The notes under the pieces are model-generated. The model searched no databases and was not told the origin of the DNA. It saw only the letters and a program-made list of their open reading frames with translations. Positions 26,793 through 33,230 of a stretch of DNA of 37,319 nucleotides are shown piece after piece (within the stretch, counting starts at the first letter, position 1; each line of letters opens with the position of its first letter). The stretch spans positions 1 through 37,319 of the forward strand of contig CACZTL010000027.1 in NCBI GenBank assembly GCA_902784165.1. The letters are read 5' to 3'. The position numbers and the translations under genes are program-made. Source of the stretch: an uncultured Lachnospiraceae bacterium (GTDB lineage: Bacteria > Bacillota > Clostridia > Lachnospirales > Lachnospiraceae).

Positions 26793-27443
26793 CTAATTGT
26801 TTCTTCTGTTGTTGTATATCTCTATAAGCTTTGCCTTTTCGACAGCCGAGAGCGGGTTATCGGGTCCCAGTGTTTCGGACAGGATAGTTATCTTTGCAAG
26901 CTTTTCAACAGCCTCAGCCTTATCAAAAGCTTCGCCTATGCTTTTTCCCGAAGTTACGAGTCCGTGGTTTGCAAGAAGCAAAACATCTTTATCCCTGTCA
27001 ACAAAATATTTTTTAAAATCCCTGAACACATCATCGGTACCGGGACGCCCGTACGGACATACCGGAATATCGCCGCCGTAGAACATAAAGCTTTCCGCCA
27101 TATCATTGGCGAGAGGTCGTCCGACCAGTGCAAATGCAGTAGCATATGCCGAATGGTTATGCAAAACACTTTGCAGATCCGGGCGCAGTTTATATATTTC
27201 AAGGTGCATGCCAAGCTCTGTAGAAGGAGAAAGTGTAGTGTCATCCAGAAGCCTTCCGTCCATGTCTACTTCAAGTATCATATTCGGCGTGATGCGTTCC
27301 TTATCCTGTCTGGTAGGAGTTATAAGAATCGTGTTATCTCCGGTTCGCGCAGACAGATTTCCCTCAAATGTATTTAACATGCCCAGATCGTATTGCTTTT
27401 TAAAATAATAAACTATTTCTTCTCTTAATTCCTGATTTGTCAT
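26793..27443 (-). CDS. Class II aldolase, probable DHAP-shunt aldolase (Ald2/FucA-like)
   Basis: The 216-residue protein is a zinc class II aldolase of the FucA/AraD family. The predicted catalytic Glu is E76 (SPSTELGMHLE). Zinc ligands are H95 and H97 (LHNHSAYATA) and H160 (LLANHGLV). Beside mtnK and mtnA the likely reaction is cleavage of methylthioribulose-1-phosphate or 5-deoxyribulose-1-phosphate to DHAP and (methylthio)acetaldehyde. L-fuculose-1-phosphate cleavage is the alternative. The start is ATG 27443, six nt after AAAGGA; an upstream TTG (27464) has no ribosome site. It is first in the three-gene run. No clear promoter lies just upstream, and a repeat doublet fills that space. Confidence 0.9.
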   Translation of the reverse strand: MTNQELREEIVYYFKKQYDLGMLNTFEGNLSARTGDNTILITPTRQDKERITPNMILEVDMDGRLLDDTTLSPSTELGMHLEIYKLRPDLQSVLHNHSAYATAFALVGRPLANDMAESFMFYGGDIPVCPYGRPGTDDVFRDFKKYFVDRDKDVLLLANHGLVTSGKSIGEAFDKAEAVEKLAKITILSETLGPDNPLSAVEKAKLIEIYNNRRNN

Positions 27444-27480
27444 AATATTTCCTTTCTTACCCAAAAAAGCTTATGCTATA

Positions 27481-27548
27481 TGTGTCAACGGAGACGGATC
27501 TACTGACACATCCGTAGGTGTGTCAGTAGATCCGTCCCCGTTGACACA
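27481..27548. repeat. REPIN-like doublet of the palindromic repeat, copy C
   Basis: Two 30-nt units lie head to head, 27481-27510 and 27519-27548, separated by TCCGTAGG. They are reverse complements at 29 of 30 positions; position 12 of the left unit has A where the partner predicts G. Each unit runs from TGTGTCA through a CCGTCYCCGT core to TGACACA. The whole can fold into one 30-bp hairpin in the dut-to-aldolase gap. Confidence 0.9.
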
Positions 27549-27555
27549 CAGTCTT

Positions 27556-27999
27556 TTAGTTGCTTCCCGTAGACCCAAATCCGCCGGCGCCTCTTTTTGT
27601 ATCCTCCAGAACATTCTGCTGCGTAAAATCGGCAAAATAATAAGGCGTAAATATTATCTGCGCTATGCGGTCGTGCTTCATAATCTGTACCGGTTCATCA
27701 GAGTGATTGTGAAGAGCCACGATTATTTCACCTCTGTAATCAGAATCAATTACTCCGACCTTATTTGCGGGTGCAAGACCCTTTTTGCACGCCAGCCCGC
27801 TTCGCGCATATATAAGTCCGGCAAGACCCTCGGGGATCTCTAAAGCCAGTCCTGTATGAATAAACGCCGTTTCTCCCGGAGATATAACCGTATCGTTATC
27901 TGCGCTGAAAAGGTCGGCGCCTGCGGCAAACTCTGTGCCGTATACAGGCTCTTTAGCCTCCGGTGTCAGTTTTATGTAATTTACTTTTATGTTATTCAT
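27556..27999 (-). CDS. dut: dUTP diphosphatase (trimeric dUTPase)
   Basis: Dut hydrolyses dUTP to dUMP and PPi, which prevents uracil entry into DNA and feeds dTMP synthesis. The protein is 147 residues with all five motifs: AGADLFSA (26-33), RSGLACKKG (66-74), GVIDSDYRGE (82-91), HDRIAQII (109-116) and the Gly-rich C-terminal arm RGAGGFGSTG (136-145). AAGGAGAA lies upstream of the ATG. It follows nrdG on the same strand, both serving dNTP supply, with repeat copy D in the 81-nt gap. The repeat doublet downstream may act as its 3' hairpin. Confidence 0.96.
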   Translation of the reverse strand: MNNIKVNYIKLTPEAKEPVYGTEFAAGADLFSADNDTVISPGETAFIHTGLALEIPEGLAGLIYARSGLACKKGLAPANKVGVIDSDYRGEIIVALHNHSDEPVQIMKHDRIAQIIFTPYYFADFTQQNVLEDTKRGAGGFGSTGSN

Positions 28000-28034
28000 T
28001 TCTTCTCCTTATTTTAGAATTTTGATGGCAGCTT

Positions 28035-28064
28035 AGTGTCAGCAGAACTGTCCCTGTTGACACG
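28035..28064. repeat. REP-like palindromic repeat, copy D
   Basis: GTGTCAGCAGAACTGTCCC (28036-28054) leads to TTGACAC (28057-28063). It shares the TGTCAGCAGAAC half and the GTCCC core with copy E, with a T in place of the usual fourth C. It lies between nrdG and dut. Confidence 0.8.
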
Positions 28065-28080
28065 CCCCCCTCAAAACATA

Positions 28081-28599
28081 TTAAAAAAGAAGCACAACCT
28101 TGCCTTCCTGCAATGACCTTTTAACATCTATAGTTCTCTGGTTTTCCGATCCCTTAAACTTAAGCATAAGGTTGCGTTTCTCCTGTACAAACTCGCCGTC
28201 TACCAGCACATCTATCATGCCAAGCATTTCCTCCGTTTCTTCCCACTCCTTACACATCCGCCCGAGTATATCCTCATCAAAAAGATAACCGGTAAAGCAC
28301 CATACATCCTTGTTTGGGCAGACCTTTTTCATTTCACGAAGCAGGGGAAGTAATCCCAGTTGATTAACTCTTTCAAACGGTTCCCCGCCTAGTAGCGTGA
28401 GTCCGGTGACGTAAGGAGGAGCCAATGCTTCTAAGATGGTTTTAATAGTCTCCCGTGTAAATTCCTTTCCGGCATTAAAATCCCACGACTCCTCATTAAA
28501 GCAACCCTTGCATCTGTGTGTGCAGCCGCTGACAAATAAAGAGACCCTGACCCCCGGACCGTTTGCTACATCATTTAACTTAAGTTCACAATAATTCAT
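28081..28599 (-). CDS. nrdG: Anaerobic ribonucleotide reductase activating protein NrdG
   Basis: NrdG is a radical-SAM enzyme that makes the glycyl radical on the class III ribonucleotide reductase NrdD and releases 5'-deoxyadenosine and methionine. The protein is 172 residues. The [4Fe-4S] motif CTHRCKGC (C26, C30, C33) lies after NGPGVRVSLFVSG. LTLLGGEPF is the GGE-type SAM-binding segment. The partner nrdD is not adjacent, although the two are usually together. The next gene upstream is divergent. AAGGAGAT precedes the ATG, and a good minus-strand promoter lies at 28650-28678. Confidence 0.94.
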   Translation of the reverse strand: MNYCELKLNDVANGPGVRVSLFVSGCTHRCKGCFNEESWDFNAGKEFTRETIKTILEALAPPYVTGLTLLGGEPFERVNQLGLLPLLREMKKVCPNKDVWCFTGYLFDEDILGRMCKEWEETEEMLGMIDVLVDGEFVQEKRNLMLKFKGSENQRTIDVKRSLQEGKVVLLF

Positions 28600-28630
28600 A
28601 ATATCTCCTTACTCTTAAAATATAATTTCA

Positions 28631-28649
28631 AGAGTGTGTTATGCACTCT
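28631..28649. promoter_or_regulatory. Palindrome at the nrdG transcription start, candidate operator
   Basis: AGAGTG (28631-28636) and CACTCT (28644-28649) form a 6-bp dyad with a 7-nt spacer. It directly abuts the minus-strand -10 box and covers the expected start of transcription. It could be an operator or a 5' stem in the mRNA. It does not look like an NrdR box. Confidence 0.4.
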
Positions 28650-28678
28650 ATTATAGCAAAAAGACTTATTCAGGTAAA
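28650..28678 (-). promoter_or_regulatory. SigA-type promoter for nrdG (minus strand)
   Basis: Read on the minus strand, TTTACC (28678-28673) and TATAAT (28655-28650) are 17 nt apart. Transcription would start near 28643 and could continue through dut into the aldolase-mtnK-mtnA genes, since no other convincing promoter was seen between them. Confidence 0.72.
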
Positions 28679-28733
28679 ACGTTATTTTTTCTTTTCTTTG
28701 TTTGATATACCGGGTCTAATACATAAATTCACT

Positions 28734-28762
28734 TTGCTTATTTTATTAATATATGTTAGTAT
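28734..28762 (+). promoter_or_regulatory. SigA-type promoter for the lipoprotein pair
   Basis: TTGCTT (28734-28739) and TAGTAT (28757-28762) have a 17-nt spacer. The expected start near 28769 leaves a leader of about 40 nt. It is divergent from the nrdG promoter, about 55 nt apart. Confidence 0.6.
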
Positions 28763-28808
28763 GTTTAACAACTGTATTAATAATAATTTCAGAGGATATA
28801 TAAACGTA

Positions 28809-29423
28809 ATGAAAAAGATAATTTTAGCCGGGTCACTTGCAGCCGCCTTTGTATTTTCCGTTCCGGCTCTGGCTGCTTGTAATTCATCCGGAGTAGTAGA
28901 GTCGGTCGGAGGCGAGTCTGCTTTCAGCTCTTTTCCGAATGCGGATATGACGGGTTACGAAGGTCTTGAAAACTATACAAGAGAATTAAAGTTCAAGGAT
29001 GTCACAGTCAAAGATGTTGATAAAGCCATGAAGGCAGGACAGTCATTTGTTCTTTACTGCGGATACCGGGATTGCCCGTGGTGCAACAAGATTATATCTA
29101 TACTTAACGATTCTGCAATCGAATACGGAACGGATATAGCTTATATAAATACAAGAAAAGACCCTTCATGGTCGTCTAATACGGATCTGGCTGATTATGA
29201 CGTATTTGTCAGCTATTTCGGTGATTACCTTGATACTGACAGCGATGGGAAAAAGCATCTTTATGTTCCGCATATATTTTTTGTAAAAGACGGAGTAGTA
29301 GTAGATGAGCATCCCGGTACGGTTTCCGGTCATGAAAATGCAAGTGATGAACTGACTTCAGAGCAAAAGGAAAAACTCAGCGCTTTACTTGGAGAAGGTT
29401 TTAAGGCAGTTACCGGTCTTTGA
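28809..29423 (+). CDS. Thioredoxin-fold lipoprotein with CPWC motif
   Basis: The 204-residue protein has a signal sequence ending in the lipobox LAAC (C24), so it should be anchored outside the membrane. A thioredoxin-like segment reads FVLYCGYRDCPWCNK, with a CPWC redox pair at 89-92. Later YVPHIFFVKDGVVVDEHPG supplies the cis-Pro region typical of the fold. It may reduce, oxidise or chaperone thiols at the cell surface, and the partner is unknown. ATG 28809 follows AGAGGA at a longish 12 nt. The frame is open further upstream (to 28641), but that stretch would cover the promoter and lacks a ribosome site. A second lipoprotein gene follows after 20 nt. Confidence 0.85.
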   Translation: MKKIILAGSLAAAFVFSVPALAACNSSGVVESVGGESAFSSFPNADMTGYEGLENYTRELKFKDVTVKDVDKAMKAGQSFVLYCGYRDCPWCNKIISILNDSAIEYGTDIAYINTRKDPSWSSNTDLADYDVFVSYFGDYLDTDSDGKKHLYVPHIFFVKDGVVVDEHPGTVSGHENASDELTSEQKEKLSALLGEGFKAVTGL

Positions 29424-29443
29424 TTATTTTGGAGATAAAAAAG

Positions 29444-30169
29444 ATGAAAAAGAAAATAATAGCTATAGCAGCGTGTGTGGCTGCATGCTCTTTTCCGCTG
29501 GGGCTTGCCGGATGCAGCAACAACAATGAAAACACCGATCAGACCAATACCGTTTCAACCGAGTCGACACTCTCGGGAGAAGAAACGGATGCGTTGTTTA
29601 ATATAGGTGAAATACAAGACACCGATTATGTAAATGATTTTTTCAACTTGAAATATACAGGAAATGCCGGATGGCGTCTGTTAAATGAAGAACAGCTTGC
29701 GACTATAAGCAGCAGCATTGAGGATGTTTTGACCAATGAATCTGCTAAGGCGGCAATCGAAAGCGGGAAAACATCTATTATCATGTATGCGGTTTCCGAA
29801 GATGCAAAGCAGAACTTAAGTCTGATGGTAGAAAAGCACGATGTGAATAACACACAGGATGCGGATATGGATGCATTTATCGATAAGTCAGTGGAGTCGC
29901 TTTCCGCAAGCCTTCCGGCTCAGGGCTTTAGAGATCTTGAGGTTACGAAGACGGATATTACGTTTTGCTCTAAACCTGCAAAGGCAATAAAGATAAAAGC
30001 AAAGTATGATGTTAAAGCAGCAGACGGCTCTGAGAACACTGAAGAAAAAGAGATCTATGAAACCATGGTGTATGTTTTCAGGGGTTCATACAGCGGTTGC
30101 GTGACAGCTTCGTCATTTGACGAGGATAAGACGGGGGAAGTTCTTGATATGTTTTCAAAATTACAGTGA
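29444..30169 (+). CDS. Lipoprotein, unknown
   Basis: The 241-residue product has a signal sequence with lipobox LAGC (C24), then an Asn/Thr/Ser-rich linker. The domain starts YVNDFFNLKYTGNAGWRLLN, a pattern seen in PsbP-like or DUF1795-like extracytoplasmic domains (a short acidic lead, a beta-strand, then a GW turn). I would not assign a family firmly. ATG 29444 lies 8 nt after GGAGA. It shares the promoter of the thioredoxin-fold lipoprotein gene and is followed by a terminator. The pairing suggests two surface proteins made together. Confidence 0.82.
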   Translation: MKKKIIAIAACVAACSFPLGLAGCSNNNENTDQTNTVSTESTLSGEETDALFNIGEIQDTDYVNDFFNLKYTGNAGWRLLNEEQLATISSSIEDVLTNESAKAAIESGKTSIIMYAVSEDAKQNLSLMVEKHDVNNTQDADMDAFIDKSVESLSASLPAQGFRDLEVTKTDITFCSKPAKAIKIKAKYDVKAADGSENTEEKEIYETMVYVFRGSYSGCVTASSFDEDKTGEVLDMFSKLQ

Positions 30170-30187
30170 TTAATGCCGTCCTTAATT

Positions 30188-30225
30188 AAAATTCCGCAGC
30201 ACATTCTGTGGGATTTTGTTTTTTT
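30188..30225 (+). terminator. Intrinsic terminator between the lipoprotein gene and ppc
   Basis: AAAATTCCGCAG (30188-30199) pairs with CTGTGGGATTTT (30206-30217), 12 bp with two G-U pairs, around CACATT. TTTTGTTTTTTT follows. The ppc ribosome site starts 12 nt after it and no promoter fits between, so ppc must rely on read-through or on a promoter further upstream. Confidence 0.85.
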
Positions 30226-30246
30226 ATATGATATACGGAGGAATGA

Positions 30247-32946
30247 ATGAAAAATTGTATAAGTCCTGAGAATAAAAACGATGAAGAATTGATAAACGAC
30301 GAGGTCAGGATACTTACGGAGCTGCTTGAGAAAAGCACGAAAAAGATAGCAGGAGCGGCTGCTTACGAAAAGACGGCAAAGCTTCTTGCACTTAGTAAAA
30401 ACGGAGAGTATTCTAAGCTTGAAGATGAGATATCAGCCCTTTCCACGGAAGATATGGACATAGTTTCCAGGGTTTTTTCAATAATGCCGCTCCTTATAAA
30501 TATAATTGAAGACGTAGATCTTGCATTTGGGGTAAATGTTAAAAATAACACTTGTGAGGACTACATGGGCAAGCTTTCCGGCGCAATAAAGGCTGTTTCC
30601 GGAAACAAAAATGCAAAGGAAATACTGGAAAATGTAAATGTTGTTCCCGTACTTACAGCACATCCGACACAGGTTCAGAGAAAAACGATACTTGATCTCA
30701 CCGATCGTATACATGTGTTGCTGCGTAAATACCGTGATGTGCGTTTGGGACAGCTTGATAAAGAGCGGTGGTATGATGATCTGCACAGAAACATAGAGCT
30801 GATCATGCAGACGGATATGATCCGTGAAAAAAAGATTAAGGTCAAAAATGAGATAACCAATGTAACGGGTTATTATAAAACATCTCTGATAAGTGCTATA
30901 ACACGACTGGTAATCAATTACAAAAGGCTTGCAAGAAACGAAGGGATAGAATTAAATGCTCCGCATCCTATCAGCATGGGGATGTGGATAGGAGGAGACA
31001 GAGACGGAAATCCTTTTGTTACCGCCGAGACACTTGAGCTTTCGGCAACTACGCAATGTGATGTGATTCTCAACTATTATATAGATATGGCAGCCCGTCT
31101 AAACGGTGATTATTCGATTTCGTCAGCTCTTACTGAAGTTTCCGGCGATGTAAGGGATATGGCAGCTCTCTCCGGAGATACCTCTGAATTCAGAGAAAAG
31201 GAATTATACAGACAGGCGTTTTTATATATCAAGAACCGACTTATAAAAACAAAGGAATTTCTGACAGAAGGCAAAGACAGTTCCGGACGCTATGCTTCAG
31301 CTTCCGAATTTGAGCTTGATCTTGATAAAATAAAGGCATCTATCCTTGAGTATAATGATGAGATACTTATCGGAGGCGACTTTGAAGAGCTTTACGAAGC
31401 TGTAGACATTTTCGGCTTTTATCTTGCCAGTATAGATATGAGGCAGGATTCGGGAGTGATAGAGGAGTGTATTGCCGAGCTGTTAAAGAACGCCGGTATA
31501 GAGAATGATTATGAGTCGCTTAGCGAATCAGATAAATGCGCATTATTGATCAAAGAATTAGAAGAAGATAAACGCCCCTTATCGGCAACATTTGCACCGA
31601 AGTCAGAAGTGTTAGATACAGAGCTTGCCATATTTAAAACTGCGGCTCAGCTGAAATCAAAAATAGGTGAAGACGTTATTAAGCAGCATATTATCTCTCA
31701 CACCGAGGATGTTTCGGATATGCTCGAGCTTGCCGTTATGCTAAAGGAGGTCGGTCTTTTAGATGAAGCAAAGGCTCGTATACATATAGTTCCCCTTTTT
31801 GAGACTATCACTGACCTCGAAAATGCCCCTGAGATCATGAAACGCTATTTTGATATCGGCATCGTAAAAAAATGGATTAACGCAAACAACGGCTATCAGG
31901 AGATAATGCTCGGATATTCCGATTCCAATAAGGACGGCGGATATCTTGCTTCCGTCTGGACGCTTTACAAAGCACAGAAGGCGCTTACGGCGGCAGGTGA
32001 TGAAAAAGAAGTAAATGTTACATTTTTCCACGGAAGAGGAGGCACGGTAGGTCGCGGCGGCGGTCCGTCATACAACGCGATAACCTCACAGCCCTTCGGA
32101 ACCGTAAGAGACCGCATAAGGATTACGGAGCAGGGTGAGGTTATAGGCTACAAGTACGGAAATCCCGATGCAGCATACTATAATCTCGAAATGCTGGTTT
32201 CTGCTACACTAAACCGTATGGTAACAAACAAGCTTCCGGACAAAAATGAGCTTGGCGTCTATACCGGGATAATGGAAGAAATAGTTCAGGACAGCTATAA
32301 TATTTACAGAGAACTTGTTTTTGAAAATCCCAAGTTTTATGATTTCTTCTTTTCGGCAAGTCCTATACGTGAGGTATCGAGCTTAAATATCGGTTCCAGA
32401 CCCGCTGCAAGAAAGACTATTACTGATATTAACGGACTAAGAGCAATACCCTGGGTGTTCTCATGGTCGCAAAACAGAGTTATGTTTCCAGGCTGGTATG
32501 CGGTAGGAAGCGCGTTTAAGAGGTATATAGACAAGGCTCCCGAAAATCTTGGGAAGCTGAGAGAGATGTATAAAAAATGGCCGTTCTTTAATTCGCTTTT
32601 GTCTAATGTGGACATGGTTCTTTCAAAGTCAAATATGCACATAGCTGCAAAATATACGCAGATGTGCAGCGATGATGAAGAGCGAAAGATATTTGATATA
32701 ATAAAGGCTGAGCGCAAGCTTACAAAGGATATAGTTCTTCAGATAGAAGAGCATGATGATTTGCTTGAGGATCAGCCGGAGCTTAAATACAGCTTAGATC
32801 ACCGCCTCCCGTATTTTAATGTTCTTAATTACGCTCAGATAGAGCTTATCAAAAGACAGAGGGACGAAAGGCTTGATGAGGATGATGAAAAGCTTATACA
32901 CATAACTATAAACGGAATTGCTACCGGATTGCGGAATTCAGGGTGA
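30247..32946 (+). CDS. ppc: Phosphoenolpyruvate carboxylase
   Basis: PEPC carboxylates PEP with bicarbonate to oxaloacetate, replenishing C4 acids for aspartate-family synthesis or succinate formation. The protein is 899 residues. Catalytic motifs are [13 protein letters not shown] (His139), [25 protein letters not shown] and [14 protein letters not shown] (His about 595). [14 protein letters not shown] and the invariant C-terminal Gly are also present. The C-terminus reads RNSG where the common form is RNTG, a mild change. GGAGG lies before the ATG. A small hypothetical gene follows 21 nt after the stop. Confidence 0.97.
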   Translation: MKNCISPENKNDEELINDEVRILTELLEKSTKKIAGAAAYEKTAKLLALSKNGEYSKLEDEISALSTEDMDIVSRVFSIMPLLINIIEDVDLAFGVNVKNNTCEDYMGKLSGAIKAVSGNKNAKEILENVNVVPVLTAHPTQVQRKTILDLTDRIHVLLRKYRDVRLGQLDKERWYDDLHRNIELIMQTDMIREKKIKVKNEITNVTGYYKTSLISAITRLVINYKRLARNEGIELNAPHPISMGMWIGGDRDGNPFVTAETLELSATTQCDVILNYYIDMAARLNGDYSISSALTEVSGDVRDMAALSGDTSEFREKELYRQAFLYIKNRLIKTKEFLTEGKDSSGRYASASEFELDLDKIKASILEYNDEILIGGDFEELYEAVDIFGFYLASIDMRQDSGVIEECIAELLKNAGIENDYESLSESDKCALLIKELEEDKRPLSATFAPKSEVLDTELAIFKTAAQLKSKIGEDVIKQHIISHTEDVSDMLELAVMLKEVGLLDEAKARIHIVPLFETITDLENAPEIMKRYFDIGIVKKWINANNGYQEIMLGYSDSNKDGGYLASVWTLYKAQKALTAAGDEKEVNVTFFHGRGGTVGRGGGPSYNAITSQPFGTVRDRIRITEQGEVIGYKYGNPDAAYYNLEMLVSATLNRMVTNKLPDKNELGVYTGIMEEIVQDSYNIYRELVFENPKFYDFFFSASPIREVSSLNIGSRPAARKTITDINGLRAIPWVFSWSQNRVMFPGWYAVGSAFKRYIDKAPENLGKLREMYKKWPFFNSLLSNVDMVLSKSNMHIAAKYTQMCSDDEERKIFDIIKAERKLTKDIVLQIEEHDDLLEDQPELKYSLDHRLPYFNVLNYAQIELIKRQRDERLDEDDEKLIHITINGIATGLRNSG

Positions 32947-32967
32947 AATGTTCAAGGAGATAACCAA

Positions 32968-33225
32968 ATGAGTGAAATACACAGAATTAAAAAACGTCTT
33001 ACCGGACACTTACGAAGATATACAAATAACTCTGTGATCATAAGGGGTGTGTTTGATACACTCGGCAATGAAGCTAACTGGCAGAGGATGGTAGATTATA
33101 TCGAATACGCTCATATGATAAGCGAGAAGCTCGATATAAAAAGGATAATGGCAAAAGCGGTGATATTCGGTCTGCGTAAGGCGCCATCCGCTTTAAGGAC
33201 GGTTCGCAGGGAATTAAGGATATAA
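32968..33225 (+). CDS. Small basic protein, unknown
   Basis: This 85-residue, Arg/Lys-rich protein has no signal peptide or membrane segment and is probably helical. It reads MSEIHRIKKRLTGHLRRYTN at the start and APSALRTVRREL near the end. I recognise no family. AAGGAGAT gives it a strong ribosome site. It is 21 nt after ppc and 5 nt before the metalloprotease gene, so the three are likely co-transcribed. A nucleic-acid-binding role would suit the charge, but that is only a guess. Confidence 0.75.
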   Translation: MSEIHRIKKRLTGHLRRYTNNSVIIRGVFDTLGNEANWQRMVDYIEYAHMISEKLDIKRIMAKAVIFGLRKAPSALRTVRRELRI

Positions 33226-33230
33226 CAATA

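Noticed and set aside
27443..27486. TTGACA on the minus strand at the repeat edge as a promoter for the aldolase operon
   Set aside because: The TTGACA is part of the repeat end, and no -10-like hexamer lies 16-18 nt downstream.
28641..28808. In-frame upstream extension of the thioredoxin-fold lipoprotein (56 codons)
   Set aside because: It would cover the probable promoter, lacks a ribosome site and would bury the lipoprotein signal sequence behind another hydrophobic stretch.
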